21,993 nt of DNA, from assembly GCA_047972995.1 (NCBI GenBank), contig JBKEBD010000020.1, positions 1 to 21,993 on the forward strand, read 5' to 3'. Below are positions 14,277 through 21,083 of this stretch, piece by piece. This DNA is from JBKEDC01 sp047972995. Its GTDB lineage: Bacteria; Bacteroidota; Bacteroidia; Bacteroidales; Prolixibacteraceae. A program made the translations under genes and the position numbers. The notes below the pieces were generated by a model that worked only from the letters and a program-made list of their open reading frames with translations, had not been told where the DNA came from and did not search any database. Numbering within the stretch: position 1 is the stretch's first letter; each line of letters starts with the position of its first letter.

Positions 14277-14340
14277 CCAAAACTTTGGGTGTTGGTGTGT
14301 TTTCAACTGATTGAACAGTAGAGGAGTAAGAGGACGCTGT

Positions 14341-16188
14341 TTATCTGTAGTCTAGCGTGCTTGGTTTTCTAGCTTGGAAGTTATAGGGGATGGAGTTGTG
14401 CATATATCCTCCCTGCATACCAAACAAACTTTGGTCGGCAGGTGCTCCCGGGTAAATTGCAAAGCGCAGTTGAATGGTATCAAACACCAAGTTTTCGTTC
14501 TTGAATCGAATACCAGCTCCAAATCCAGCATACCAATCGCCTTTTAATATATTTCCTTTCTGACTGGAAAGAATTCCCACATCGAGGAAGTCGAATAATG
14601 CAATGTTGAAGCCCCAAACTTTGCGTGGTAGGAAGAACAGAGTTTCGGTGTTTATACAAAGTTTCTTTTGTCCTCCAATCAAGTTACTTTGAAATCCACG
14701 AATACCATTGCCGTTGTCTAACTCAAGATACTCTTGGCTGAAACGGTTAAAACCTTGCACATAATTGGCCGATATGAATTGCCGGATAACCTGTCGGTTA
14801 AATTCAAATTGACGTGTGATAAGGTTAAAATTTATTTCCAATTCGCCTTGTTCCATTTTTCGGTTATCGAAGAATGTTCCATAGCCAGCTGAAAGGAACA
14901 TGTAAGATGGGCGGAAACGCAGTAAATTGCCGGTAGAAAGATAAAGATGAGAGTAGAAGCGTTGGGCGAATTCGTTGTCGTCGTAGCCAAACACAAACTC
15001 TTGCAGATAGCCTTTGGGAATATCTTCGGTTATTCCATATCCATAAATATGATTATCTCGCACATAAATTCGTTTCAAGAAACTCAAGCTCATGAGATAT
15101 AATTTAGAATCGGCAAAATATTGTTTGCCGTCGGCTCCGGGTTCGGGGCGTTGCACAAAATTCACATTGCGATATCTTCCCGAAACAACCAATTGCTGAC
15201 CACCAAATTCATCTTTTTTCCCGAGCTGAAAGGCATGACCAGCCCAAAGGTCGGTAGCCCGATAGTTAATCGGGGTGCTTGCATTGATATCGATGTGCAT
15301 ACTTGTTTCGTAGTATGAGTTGGTGCGAAACATCCGATAATAATCTAGTCCGCCACCCCAGCGAGTGCTAACTCGTTCAAGCGGTCTTTCGATACTAATT
15401 GTCATGCCCTCTTGCCGATAGCTATTAACGTAGCCCACCATAGCATCGGTGTATGAACCTAGTAAATTTCGGGCAGTGTAAGAGGCTTTGAACCCCAACC
15501 CATCGTGAGCCTGCGTGTTCCACACAGGTCCTCCATAAAGTTCATGTCCAATTCCCCAAAAGTTTTGGTTGAATAAGGCGAAATATCCATCTTCAAGCCC
15601 CCCAAATTGAAGATCCACACCATAAGAGAAAATATCTTTGGTCAGGACCACCAAGTTTACCTCAGTGCTGTCGAGCGGATTAACCTCAGCTAAAATTCGA
15701 GCATCTTTTATATACTCCATCTGGCGAATGATACGCTCGTTTTCTAGAATTTTTTCAGGTTTTAGCGTATCGCCAAGAGCAATGAAAATGTTTTTCTCAA
15801 TGGTGTTTAGGTTTGATTTTGAGTGCAAGCTATTTGCCCAGCGCACAAAATTATTCGGGTTTACAAAGGTGGTATCTTCTAGTGTAGGACCAAAAGCGTC
15901 AAGACGTTTAACACGAATGGAACTAATGGTGCGCCCTTGTAAACGATATAAATCTTCATATTGTGCCAAACGAGCATTGCGGGGAGCTTCTGGATTTCCT
16001 CGATCTACCATAATGCTTTCGTAAATTAGCCGGGTGAGCTTTCGGCTTTTAATGTGTGCTATCGTGCTGTCGGAAAGAATATTATCGTGCTTAGTGCCCG
16101 AGGGAAGCGAGTCTTGCAGTAAGCTTTGACCCATTCCGAGCAAAGGGGAAAGAAGCAAAAAAGATAATATGACGATGTAGCGTTTCAA
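14341..16188 (-). CDS. Single-POTRA Omp85/BamA-like outer-membrane protein
   Basis: A 615-residue protein. The start is TTG 16188, giving MKRYIVILSFLLLSPLLGMGQ, a clear signal peptide. The ATG at 16251 lies upstream of the -7 promoter box at 16211-16218, so it cannot be in the transcript. One POTRA-like domain (about 85-185) with ISSIRVKRLDAFG and RIIRQMEYIKDARILAEV is followed by a beta-barrel rich in alternating aromatic strands. The barrel shows GIRGFQSNLIGGQKKL and GWYAGFGAGIRFK-type strands. Omp85 proteins fold or secrete outer-membrane proteins. A single POTRA and a barrel with no accessory domain match a Bacteroidetes subgroup whose substrates are not known to me. Confidence 0.78.
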   Translation of the reverse strand: MKRYIVILSFLLLSPLLGMGQSLLQDSLPSGTKHDNILSDSTIAHIKSRKLTRLIYESIMVDRGNPEAPRNARLAQYEDLYRLQGRTISSIRVKRLDAFGPTLEDTTFVNPNNFVRWANSLHSKSNLNTIEKNIFIALGDTLKPEKILENERIIRQMEYIKDARILAEVNPLDSTEVNLVVLTKDIFSYGVDLQFGGLEDGYFALFNQNFWGIGHELYGGPVWNTQAHDGLGFKASYTARNLLGSYTDAMVGYVNSYRQEGMTISIERPLERVSTRWGGGLDYYRMFRTNSYYETSMHIDINASTPINYRATDLWAGHAFQLGKKDEFGGQQLVVSGRYRNVNFVQRPEPGADGKQYFADSKLYLMSLSFLKRIYVRDNHIYGYGITEDIPKGYLQEFVFGYDDNEFAQRFYSHLYLSTGNLLRFRPSYMFLSAGYGTFFDNRKMEQGELEINFNLITRQFEFNRQVIRQFISANYVQGFNRFSQEYLELDNGNGIRGFQSNLIGGQKKLCINTETLFFLPRKVWGFNIALFDFLDVGILSSQKGNILKGDWYAGFGAGIRFKNENLVFDTIQLRFAIYPGAPADQSLFGMQGGYMHNSIPYNFQARKPSTLDYR

Positions 16189-16210
16189 GTTTTTTTCGTT
16201 TGGATTAGTG

Positions 16211-16218
16211 CAAAGATA
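16211..16218 (-). promoter_or_regulatory. -7 promoter box of the Omp85 gene
   Basis: The minus strand reads TATCTTTG (followed by CAC), as in the tRNA-Lys promoter. The start would fall near 16204, about 16 bases before the TTG at 16188. It supports the shorter protein start. No -33 TTTG is seen at 19 bases. Confidence 0.6.
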
Positions 16219-16232
16219 ATAATCAATTACAT

Positions 16233-16240
16233 TACCTTTG
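16233..16240 (+). promoter_or_regulatory. -7-like box just before the TonB-like gene
   Basis: TACCTTTG is a full match to TAnnTTTG, but it ends only 5 bases before ATG 16246. If it is used, the transcript is leaderless or starts at the ATG. It lies 15 bases from the divergent Omp85 -7 box, so the two promoters may be co-regulated. A chance match is possible. Confidence 0.35.
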
Positions 16241-16245
16241 TCGCC

Positions 16246-16995
16246 ATGCAAGGGATTTTAAAATTTTACTATAAGCATATTTATGCAATCATCGGGACAT
16301 TGATTTTTCATATTGTCCTTTTACTATCCCTGCTTATTCATGGTGTTCCCACAAAACAGAACTATACAGAGAGTGAAATTCTCATTGATATGCAGATGCT
16401 TACCGAGTGGCAAAAAGAGCTGAAACCCAAAGAGGAAACAAAAGCGGAAAGCAAGCAGCAGCAACCGAGCACCGCTTCTGCAAAAACCAATCAAGCATCG
16501 CGTGATGGGGGAGAACAGACGGAGGCTGCATCGTCGAAAGTTAAAGATCCGTTTTTCGACAAGTCTTTTGAGCAAGAGCTAGCAGAGGCACGAGCATTGG
16601 CTGCCGATGTAACTAGCCAGCTTGGCAAAAAAACAAAGGCACAAGAAGAATATGCCATGCCCGAGGAAAGTACCGATGGTATGAAACCCGAAGAAATTTC
16701 AAACACAGTATATTCCGGAGAAAGCAATATTCACTACGATTTGAAGAACCGATATCATCGACGAATGCCTATTCCGGTTTACCTAGCTAAAGGTGGTGGT
16801 AGAGTGGTGGTAAGCATTTGGGTGAACACATCGGGCAAGGTGGTGAAAGCCGAAATTAAGAGCATAGAAAATGCCAACGACTCTTTGCTTGCTGAATATG
16901 CGCTGCAAGCAGCCAAACGCATGCTGTTTAATAAAGATGATGCTGCACCAAATCTACAGCAAGGATATATTAGTTATTTATTTGTGGCACAATAG
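16246..16995 (+). CDS. TonB-like energy transducer with a C-terminal TonB domain
   Basis: A 249-residue protein. Residues about 12-33 form the N-terminal membrane anchor (IIGTLIFHIVLLLSLLIHG). A charged linker (about 40-165) is rich in Glu, Lys, Gln and Ser instead of the Pro repeats of classical TonB. The C-terminal domain (about 170-249) begins YHRRMPIPVYLAKGGG and shows the TonB pattern RVVVSIWVNTSGKVVKAEI and YALQAAKRMLFNKDDAAP. TonB proteins relay inner-membrane proton-motive force through ExbBD to outer-membrane receptors. No ExbB, ExbD or receptor is adjacent, so partners must be elsewhere. Its divergence from the Omp85 gene may reflect shared regulation. The family identity is good; a specialised periplasmic partner cannot be excluded. 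Confidence 0.8.
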   Translation: MQGILKFYYKHIYAIIGTLIFHIVLLLSLLIHGVPTKQNYTESEILIDMQMLTEWQKELKPKEETKAESKQQQPSTASAKTNQASRDGGEQTEAASSKVKDPFFDKSFEQELAEARALAADVTSQLGKKTKAQEEYAMPEESTDGMKPEEISNTVYSGESNIHYDLKNRYHRRMPIPVYLAKGGGRVVVSIWVNTSGKVVKAEIKSIENANDSLLAEYALQAAKRMLFNKDDAAPNLQQGYISYLFVAQ

Positions 16996-17102
16996 ATTTT
17001 TCTTTTAGCTTTAAATTCAGGGTTTTACATTATTATTTCACTGCTGTAATTTGGTGTTATAGCTTATTTTTGCATCTTGCGTCTAAAAAGAATCCAATTT
17101 CG

Positions 17103-17132
17103 TTTGGCGGTTTAGAAAAAGTACTACATTTG
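17103..17132 (+). promoter_or_regulatory. Promoter of the ATP-grasp/acetyltransferase genes
   Basis: TTTG at 17103-17106 and TACATTTG at 17125-17132 have an 18-base spacer, close to the Bacteroidetes consensus. The expected start near 17139 leaves an 80-base leader that carries a hairpin (17177-17192) before ATG 17220. Confidence 0.6.
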
Positions 17133-17176
17133 AGCACTTTTTATATAAACAAATAGATAAACTTTGTGCCTTATAT

Positions 17177-17192
17177 TCTCCCTTTGGGGAGA
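17177..17192. repeat. Short palindrome upstream of the ATP-grasp gene
   Basis: tctccctttggggaga is an imperfect hairpin followed by gttgaagggggc. A related sequence, caactccctccaaagtgggg with agttgaaacc, lies at the 3' end of the same gene (18691). Both share the GGGGAGaGTTGAA word, so they look like copies of a short dispersed element. The 17177 copy explains the spurious in-frame GTG 17166 that a longest-ORF call would use. Confidence 0.5.
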
Positions 17193-17219
17193 GTTGAAGG
17201 GGGCTACATTTTTAAGCAC

Positions 17220-18689
17220 ATGAATAGTGTATTGATTCTTCTTAATCAGCTAACTGATTGGAAGCCTTATTATGAATCGAACAGTGTTTCAACTGTTTCC
17301 GATTACCTTCAAACAAAATCTTCACGCAAAGAGTCGAAGCTTATCATTAATTTGAGCAATGACTATAGCTACAACTCTGAGGGCTATTATTGTTCGCTCT
17401 TAGCGCAAGCGCGTGGGCACCGCATCATTCCGAGTGTGGAAGTCATTAATAAGCTTGAATCCGACACTGGGGTGCGCATGAATGCCATTTTGCAGAAAAT
17501 CTGCTACCAATGGATTCAGAAAAATAATTTGCTAGAAGGTAAAATTTGGTATCTGAATATTTATTTTGGTACTTGCAAGGAGAAAGGGTTAGAGCGAATT
17601 GCTCGCTTTATTTTTGATAACTATCCAGTCCCCATGCTTCGCGTAGGGGTCAGCACCAATGCTCGCAATCAAGTTGAATCAATTCAAGCCCTGTCGCTCA
17701 ACGACCTTTCCGATGAAGAGCAAGATGTGTTTGCCGAATCGCTCGACCATTTCAACAGAAAGATTTGGCGATCGCCACGAACTCCTAAGCACGCCCGATA
17801 TAACTTAGCTATCTATCATGACCCCAACGAAGAATTGCCGCCAAGCAATAAAAAAGCGTTGAGCAAATTCATCGATATTGCCAAGAAAATGGATGTGAAT
17901 GCTGAACTCATTACAGAGGAAGACCGCATTCGCTTGCTAGAGTTCGATGCACTGTTTATTCGTGCCACAACTTCCATAAATCACCCTACATTTCAGTTGG
18001 CACAATTGGCGTATCAAAACGATATGGTGGTGATTGACGATCCAACATCGATTATTCGATGTACCAATAAAGTGTTTTTGAATGAGTTGCTCGAGCGAGA
18101 GAAAATTGCTACGCCCATGGCACAGCTGCTTTTCAAATCGAATTCCGATTCATTTGAGCAAATAGCCGAACGATTTGGGCTTCCTTTCATTATTAAAGTG
18201 CCCGACGGCTCATTTTCGCTCGGTATGTTCAAAGTAAACGATGAGCTTAGTTATGCTCATGCCACCGAAGTGCTTTTCCAAAACTCGGCCATTCTTTTGG
18301 TGCAAGAATACATTCCAACAGATTTCGACTGGCGTATTGGAGTACTCAATGGTGAGGCTCTTTATGCCTGTAAATATTACATGGCAAAGGGGCATTGGCA
18401 GATTTATAATCATGGGGTGAAAGGGGGAAATTGCTCGGGTGATTCTGAAACTATTCCACTTTATCAGGTGCCTGCCAATGTGGTTCGCACAGCCTTGAAG
18501 GCAACGTCGTTTATTGGCAAAGGACTCTATGGTGTTGACTTGAAAGTTATCAATAATAAACCCGTAGTGATTGAGGTGAACGACAACCCAAGTATCGACT
18601 ATGGTATTGAAGATGCCATTTTGGGCGATGAATTGTACTATCGAGTCATTAATTATTTTGTGCGTTCACTAGAATTGAAATCACGATAA
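17220..18689 (+). CDS. RimK-like ATP-grasp ligase with probable RLAN N-terminal domain
   Basis: A 489-residue protein. ATG 17220 is preferred; a GTG at 17166 lies within a palindrome. An alpha+beta N-terminal domain (about 1-190) resembles RLAN, a domain known mostly fused to RimK-like ATP-grasp. The ligase domain (about 215-485) has K326 followed by PDGSFS (328-333), E363 in VQEYIP, DWRIGVL (370-376), YGVDLK (D440) and IEVNDNPS (E452, N456), matching the ATP and Mg sites of RimK-type amino-acid ligases. These enzymes make amide bonds between an amino acid and a carboxyl group. There is no signal peptide, so it is cytoplasmic. A GNAT gene follows 62 bases later. The substrate is unknown; a role in peptide or protein modification is inferred. 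Confidence 0.82.
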   Translation: MNSVLILLNQLTDWKPYYESNSVSTVSDYLQTKSSRKESKLIINLSNDYSYNSEGYYCSLLAQARGHRIIPSVEVINKLESDTGVRMNAILQKICYQWIQKNNLLEGKIWYLNIYFGTCKEKGLERIARFIFDNYPVPMLRVGVSTNARNQVESIQALSLNDLSDEEQDVFAESLDHFNRKIWRSPRTPKHARYNLAIYHDPNEELPPSNKKALSKFIDIAKKMDVNAELITEEDRIRLLEFDALFIRATTSINHPTFQLAQLAYQNDMVVIDDPTSIIRCTNKVFLNELLEREKIATPMAQLLFKSNSDSFEQIAERFGLPFIIKVPDGSFSLGMFKVNDELSYAHATEVLFQNSAILLVQEYIPTDFDWRIGVLNGEALYACKYYMAKGHWQIYNHGVKGGNCSGDSETIPLYQVPANVVRTALKATSFIGKGLYGVDLKVINNKPVVIEVNDNPSIDYGIEDAILGDELYYRVINYFVRSLELKSR

Positions 18690-18690
18690 A

Positions 18691-18729
18691 GGTTTCTTTC
18701 AACTCCCTCCAAAGTGGGGAGTTGAAACC
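18691..18729 (+). terminator. Bulged hairpin between the ATP-grasp and acetyltransferase genes
   Basis: ggtttc-tttcaactccc pairs with ggggagttgaaacc around the loop tccaaagt, with a 3-base bulge. It has no T tract, so it may be a stabilising hairpin or a copy of the dispersed element instead of a terminator. It separates genes that otherwise look cotranscribed. An ORF-caller start at TTG 18722 lies inside it. Confidence 0.4.
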
Positions 18730-18751
18730 ACAGGACATAACAATTCTGAAA

Positions 18752-19201
18752 ATGGAAAAAACAGTTGTTGCTTTGGCTTCGTCTTCAGATGTGGACGATA
18801 TTTTAGAGTTAGAGCAGGCGTGCTTCGGTATCGATGCCTTTTCACGTGTGCAGATTGCCTATTTGGTAAAACAATCTAAAGGTATTTTTCTGCTAGCAAA
18901 AATAGAGGGAGAGTTGGCGGGATATCTATCCTTTCTCACCAACGATGGCACACACAATGGTAGAGTATATTCTATTGCAGTTAGCCCCGACTATAGAGGG
19001 CAAGGAGTGGCGCAATTGCTGATTGATGAAATGTTCGACTATGCCCGAGGTCGGCAATTGAAGTCGATATTTTTGGAAGTGCGCGTAAGCAACATGTTTG
19101 CTATTGCACTCTATGAGAAAAATGGCTTCGTGAAGCGCAAACTGAAAGAATACTATTATGATGATGGCGAATCGGCGTATAGCATGATGGTTAGTTGTTA
19201 G
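18752..19201 (+). CDS. GNAT-family N-acetyltransferase (RimI-like)
   Basis: A 149-residue protein starting at ATG 18752 (MEKTVVALASSSDVDDI). The acetyl-CoA binding motif is RVYSIAVSPDYRGQGVAQLL, with (R/Q)xxGxG/A pattern RGQGVA. It is followed by FLEVRVSNMFAIALYEKNGFVKRK and a tyrosine-rich C-terminus YYYDDGESAYSMMV. This is close to RimI, which acetylates the N-terminus of ribosomal protein S18, but RimI-like proteins also acetylate other substrates. The gene follows the ATP-grasp ligase, a pairing known for RLAN genes. In that context it may acetylate the ligase product or its acceptor. A terminator follows at 19208. Confidence 0.82.
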   Translation: MEKTVVALASSSDVDDILELEQACFGIDAFSRVQIAYLVKQSKGIFLLAKIEGELAGYLSFLTNDGTHNGRVYSIAVSPDYRGQGVAQLLIDEMFDYARGRQLKSIFLEVRVSNMFAIALYEKNGFVKRKLKEYYYDDGESAYSMMVSC

Positions 19202-19207
19202 GAGGCA

Positions 19208-19262
19208 GGGGTTAGAGGTTAGGGGGGTGCAGTGCTGCTACCAACCTCTAATCCATGTTTTC
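19208..19262 (+). terminator. Terminator after the acetyltransferase gene
   Basis: gggttagaggttagg pairs with ccaacctctaatcc over about 13 bp with one G-U pair (loop about 18 bases), followed by atgttttcttgt. The 60 bases after it contain repeats of tccctag and ccctag-like words of low complexity. Confidence 0.6.
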
Positions 19263-19320
19263 TTGTCCCTAATATTATTCCCTAGCTCCAGTTCCCTAGT
19301 CCCTGATTCCGCTTCTACCA

Positions 19321-19595
19321 CTAATAAGAAATACCGAAGCCGCCGCCGTAAATCAAATCAACCTTTGGGTTGTGGTTGTTTTCCCAAGTTTTGAATGGTT
19401 TGATGTGGGAAATTTCGCCCTTATCGATAGAATAGATATTGCATGCTACGCTTGGCGCAATTGAAAGAGCGAGATGGTTGCTTAGGTTGAAGCGCAAGCC
19501 CAGTTTCAAGCGATGACTCTGAATGACATTGTCGTTATACATCTTTCCGCCCCAAACATTATAAGTATAGGTGTAGCATAAGGTTTCAGATACCT
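19321..19595 (-). pseudogene. C-terminal fragment of an outer-membrane beta-barrel gene
   Basis: The open frame upstream of the Met at 19542 runs back past 19590 and reads YTYTYNVWGGKMYNDN, then alternating strand-like SHRLKLGLRFNLSNHLAL and a C-terminal DLIYGGGFGISY. The alternating hydrophobic/polar pattern and an aromatic last residue fit the final strands of an outer-membrane barrel. The 5' part is missing: it is joined at about 19575-19590 to the phage transglycosylase frame. No family name can be given. Confidence 0.6.
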
Positions 19596-19877
19596 GTACA
19601 CATAATCTAATTGCTGTACGTTGCTCATGCTCGTGAGCTGTTGTTGCGACACGCCTAGCGAGCGCATTGTTGCAGGCATAAACTGAATAAGTCCTGTAGT
19701 ACCGAGTTTATTTGTGATGCGGTGATTTATCTTGCCATATACATTGGCTGCAGTCTCGATGTAGAACACAACCATGAGCCACCACGCCTCAATGCCTAGT
19801 TTCTGTGCTATTGTTCTGACCTTGTCGGAAAATTCCGTTTGATTTTCGCTCACTAAATTGATATATGGTAGTCTCAT
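19575..19877 (-). pseudogene. Truncated phage lytic transglycosylase
   Basis: MRLPYINLVSENQTEF starts a 123-codon frame that reads on to 19506. Residues 1-101 resemble phage lysozyme or SLT-type transglycosylases: YIETA with Glu41 as the probable catalytic residue, GTTGLIQFMP (about 59-68) and DYVYRYLKPYA (91-101). After that the frame is an out-of-frame reading of the barrel gene (TPILIMFGAERC onward), so the homologous protein stops here. Full-length relatives continue with a further conserved segment. The enzyme would cleave peptidoglycan for phage entry or lysis. It follows the capsid gene after 20 bases; in most phage genomes connector genes would intervene. Confidence 0.7.
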
Positions 19878-19897
19878 GTTTTTGTGTTTAAATAGTT

Positions 19898-21064
19898 CTA
19901 CTTGTTTGCAGTTTCCTTTTCTGCACTCTTAGATGATGCTGACTGTGGTGCTACCGGTGCAGCTCCTTCTTCAACTCGACCATCATAAAGCACAATCTCA
20001 TCACCGAATGCAACTTCGGTATCGGCTTTCATCAGCATTTTGAAGAAGTATTTTTCGCCGGCATTTGTAAGCTTGTCGATTTGAATTACATCGGCATCCT
20101 CAGAGTATGATACACCACCCCAGAAGTTTGTGTCAAGCTCGGTAGATGCGTTTGCAATCACAATCACATCTTTCGGCCAGCTTGCTAGTGTGATGATTGG
20201 AATACCTTTATATCGCTCCAGGTTCTTGTCAGTATAGTCCTTGCCTTTGAACTGACGATTAGCCAAGGCGTCGTCGTACAAATCTCCATCATCAATTGAC
20301 ATGAATATTTTGACATTGCCCTGCTTTCTTACTGCTGCCGGAACTAAATTGCGAACCGCAGCAAGCTTTGTTATTACATTATCAGATGTGATAGGCTCAG
20401 GGGCTGCAACCTCTCCAACATCTGCATCAGCTTTGATGCTTGTTAAAATACCATCAAACAGCTCTTCGTCAGTTGAGCCATATTTGCCATTAACAAAGTG
20501 ATCGCCAAGTTCGAAGTCAACTACTTTAGCAAGCTCTTCCAATAGTGCATTCTGCCCTTCAGGTGGCAATTGAGAGAATACTAGCGGCCCTGTTGGTTGC
20601 CACTTTCTCCACACTCTTTCAAAGGAGCGAGGATTAAATGTTGTAAACGCCATAAATTCTTTAGGCTCTAAGTATTTCTCGTCATAGGTAAAGTTGCCTT
20701 TTGAGTCGGTGTCTGTAGGCTGTTCTTTTCGCTTCTGCAACATCTTACCTGCCCTTAGTCGAGGGAGGGTAAACTTATACTTAATGTTTGGCTCAATGCG
20801 AATGTGCCCACCTGCCACAAGCTCATTGCCTGTTGTTGCTTTTATAAGAAGCTTGTCTAGCACTTCGCCTGCGTAGCCGGAACCTACGATTACAACCTCG
20901 CATAATCTACCGCCCGACATTTTAGGCATTACCAAACCTGCGATTACAAATCCGCTTGCAATCCATAACGGAGGAACTCCGAGAAACAGTGCTAACATAG
21001 CACCGAGAAAGGCATTGAATAGAATGCCTGTGAATAGACCAATAATTTTTCGTGTCTGTTTCAT
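19898..21064 (-). CDS. Phage major capsid protein, with hydrophobic N-terminus
   Basis: A 388-residue protein starting at ATG 21064 (an ATG at 21241 gives an unrelated extension overlapping the protease). Two hydrophobic segments lie at about 8-30 and 33-47. The remainder has the features of a capsid subunit: WRKWQPTGPLVFSQLPPEGQ, then ITLASWPKDVIVIANAST, DTNFWGG and the conserved C-terminal MLMKADTEVAFGDEIVLY, a pattern of Bacteroidetes prophage capsids as I recall them. The position after a prohead protease also supports this. The C-terminal tail is Ala/Glu-rich. The hydrophobic start is unusual for a capsid and may be removed by the protease. Confidence is good for capsid, lower for the phage group. 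Confidence 0.78.
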   Translation of the reverse strand: MKQTRKIIGLFTGILFNAFLGAMLALFLGVPPLWIASGFVIAGLVMPKMSGGRLCEVVIVGSGYAGEVLDKLLIKATTGNELVAGGHIRIEPNIKYKFTLPRLRAGKMLQKRKEQPTDTDSKGNFTYDEKYLEPKEFMAFTTFNPRSFERVWRKWQPTGPLVFSQLPPEGQNALLEELAKVVDFELGDHFVNGKYGSTDEELFDGILTSIKADADVGEVAAPEPITSDNVITKLAAVRNLVPAAVRKQGNVKIFMSIDDGDLYDDALANRQFKGKDYTDKNLERYKGIPIITLASWPKDVIVIANASTELDTNFWGGVSYSEDADVIQIDKLTNAGEKYFFKMLMKADTEVAFGDEIVLYDGRVEEGAAPVAPQSASSKSAEKETANK

Positions 21065-21083
21065 GATATCTATTTTAAATTGA

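Noticed and set aside
16189..16251. ATG 16251 as start of the Omp85 protein
   Set aside because: It lies upstream of the TATCTTTG promoter box and overlaps the divergent gene; the signal peptide begins at TTG 16188.
17166..17219. GTG 17166 as start of the ATP-grasp ligase
   Set aside because: The added 18 codons run through a palindrome (17177-17192) and do not resemble the family; ATG 17220 starts the hydrophobic first strand.
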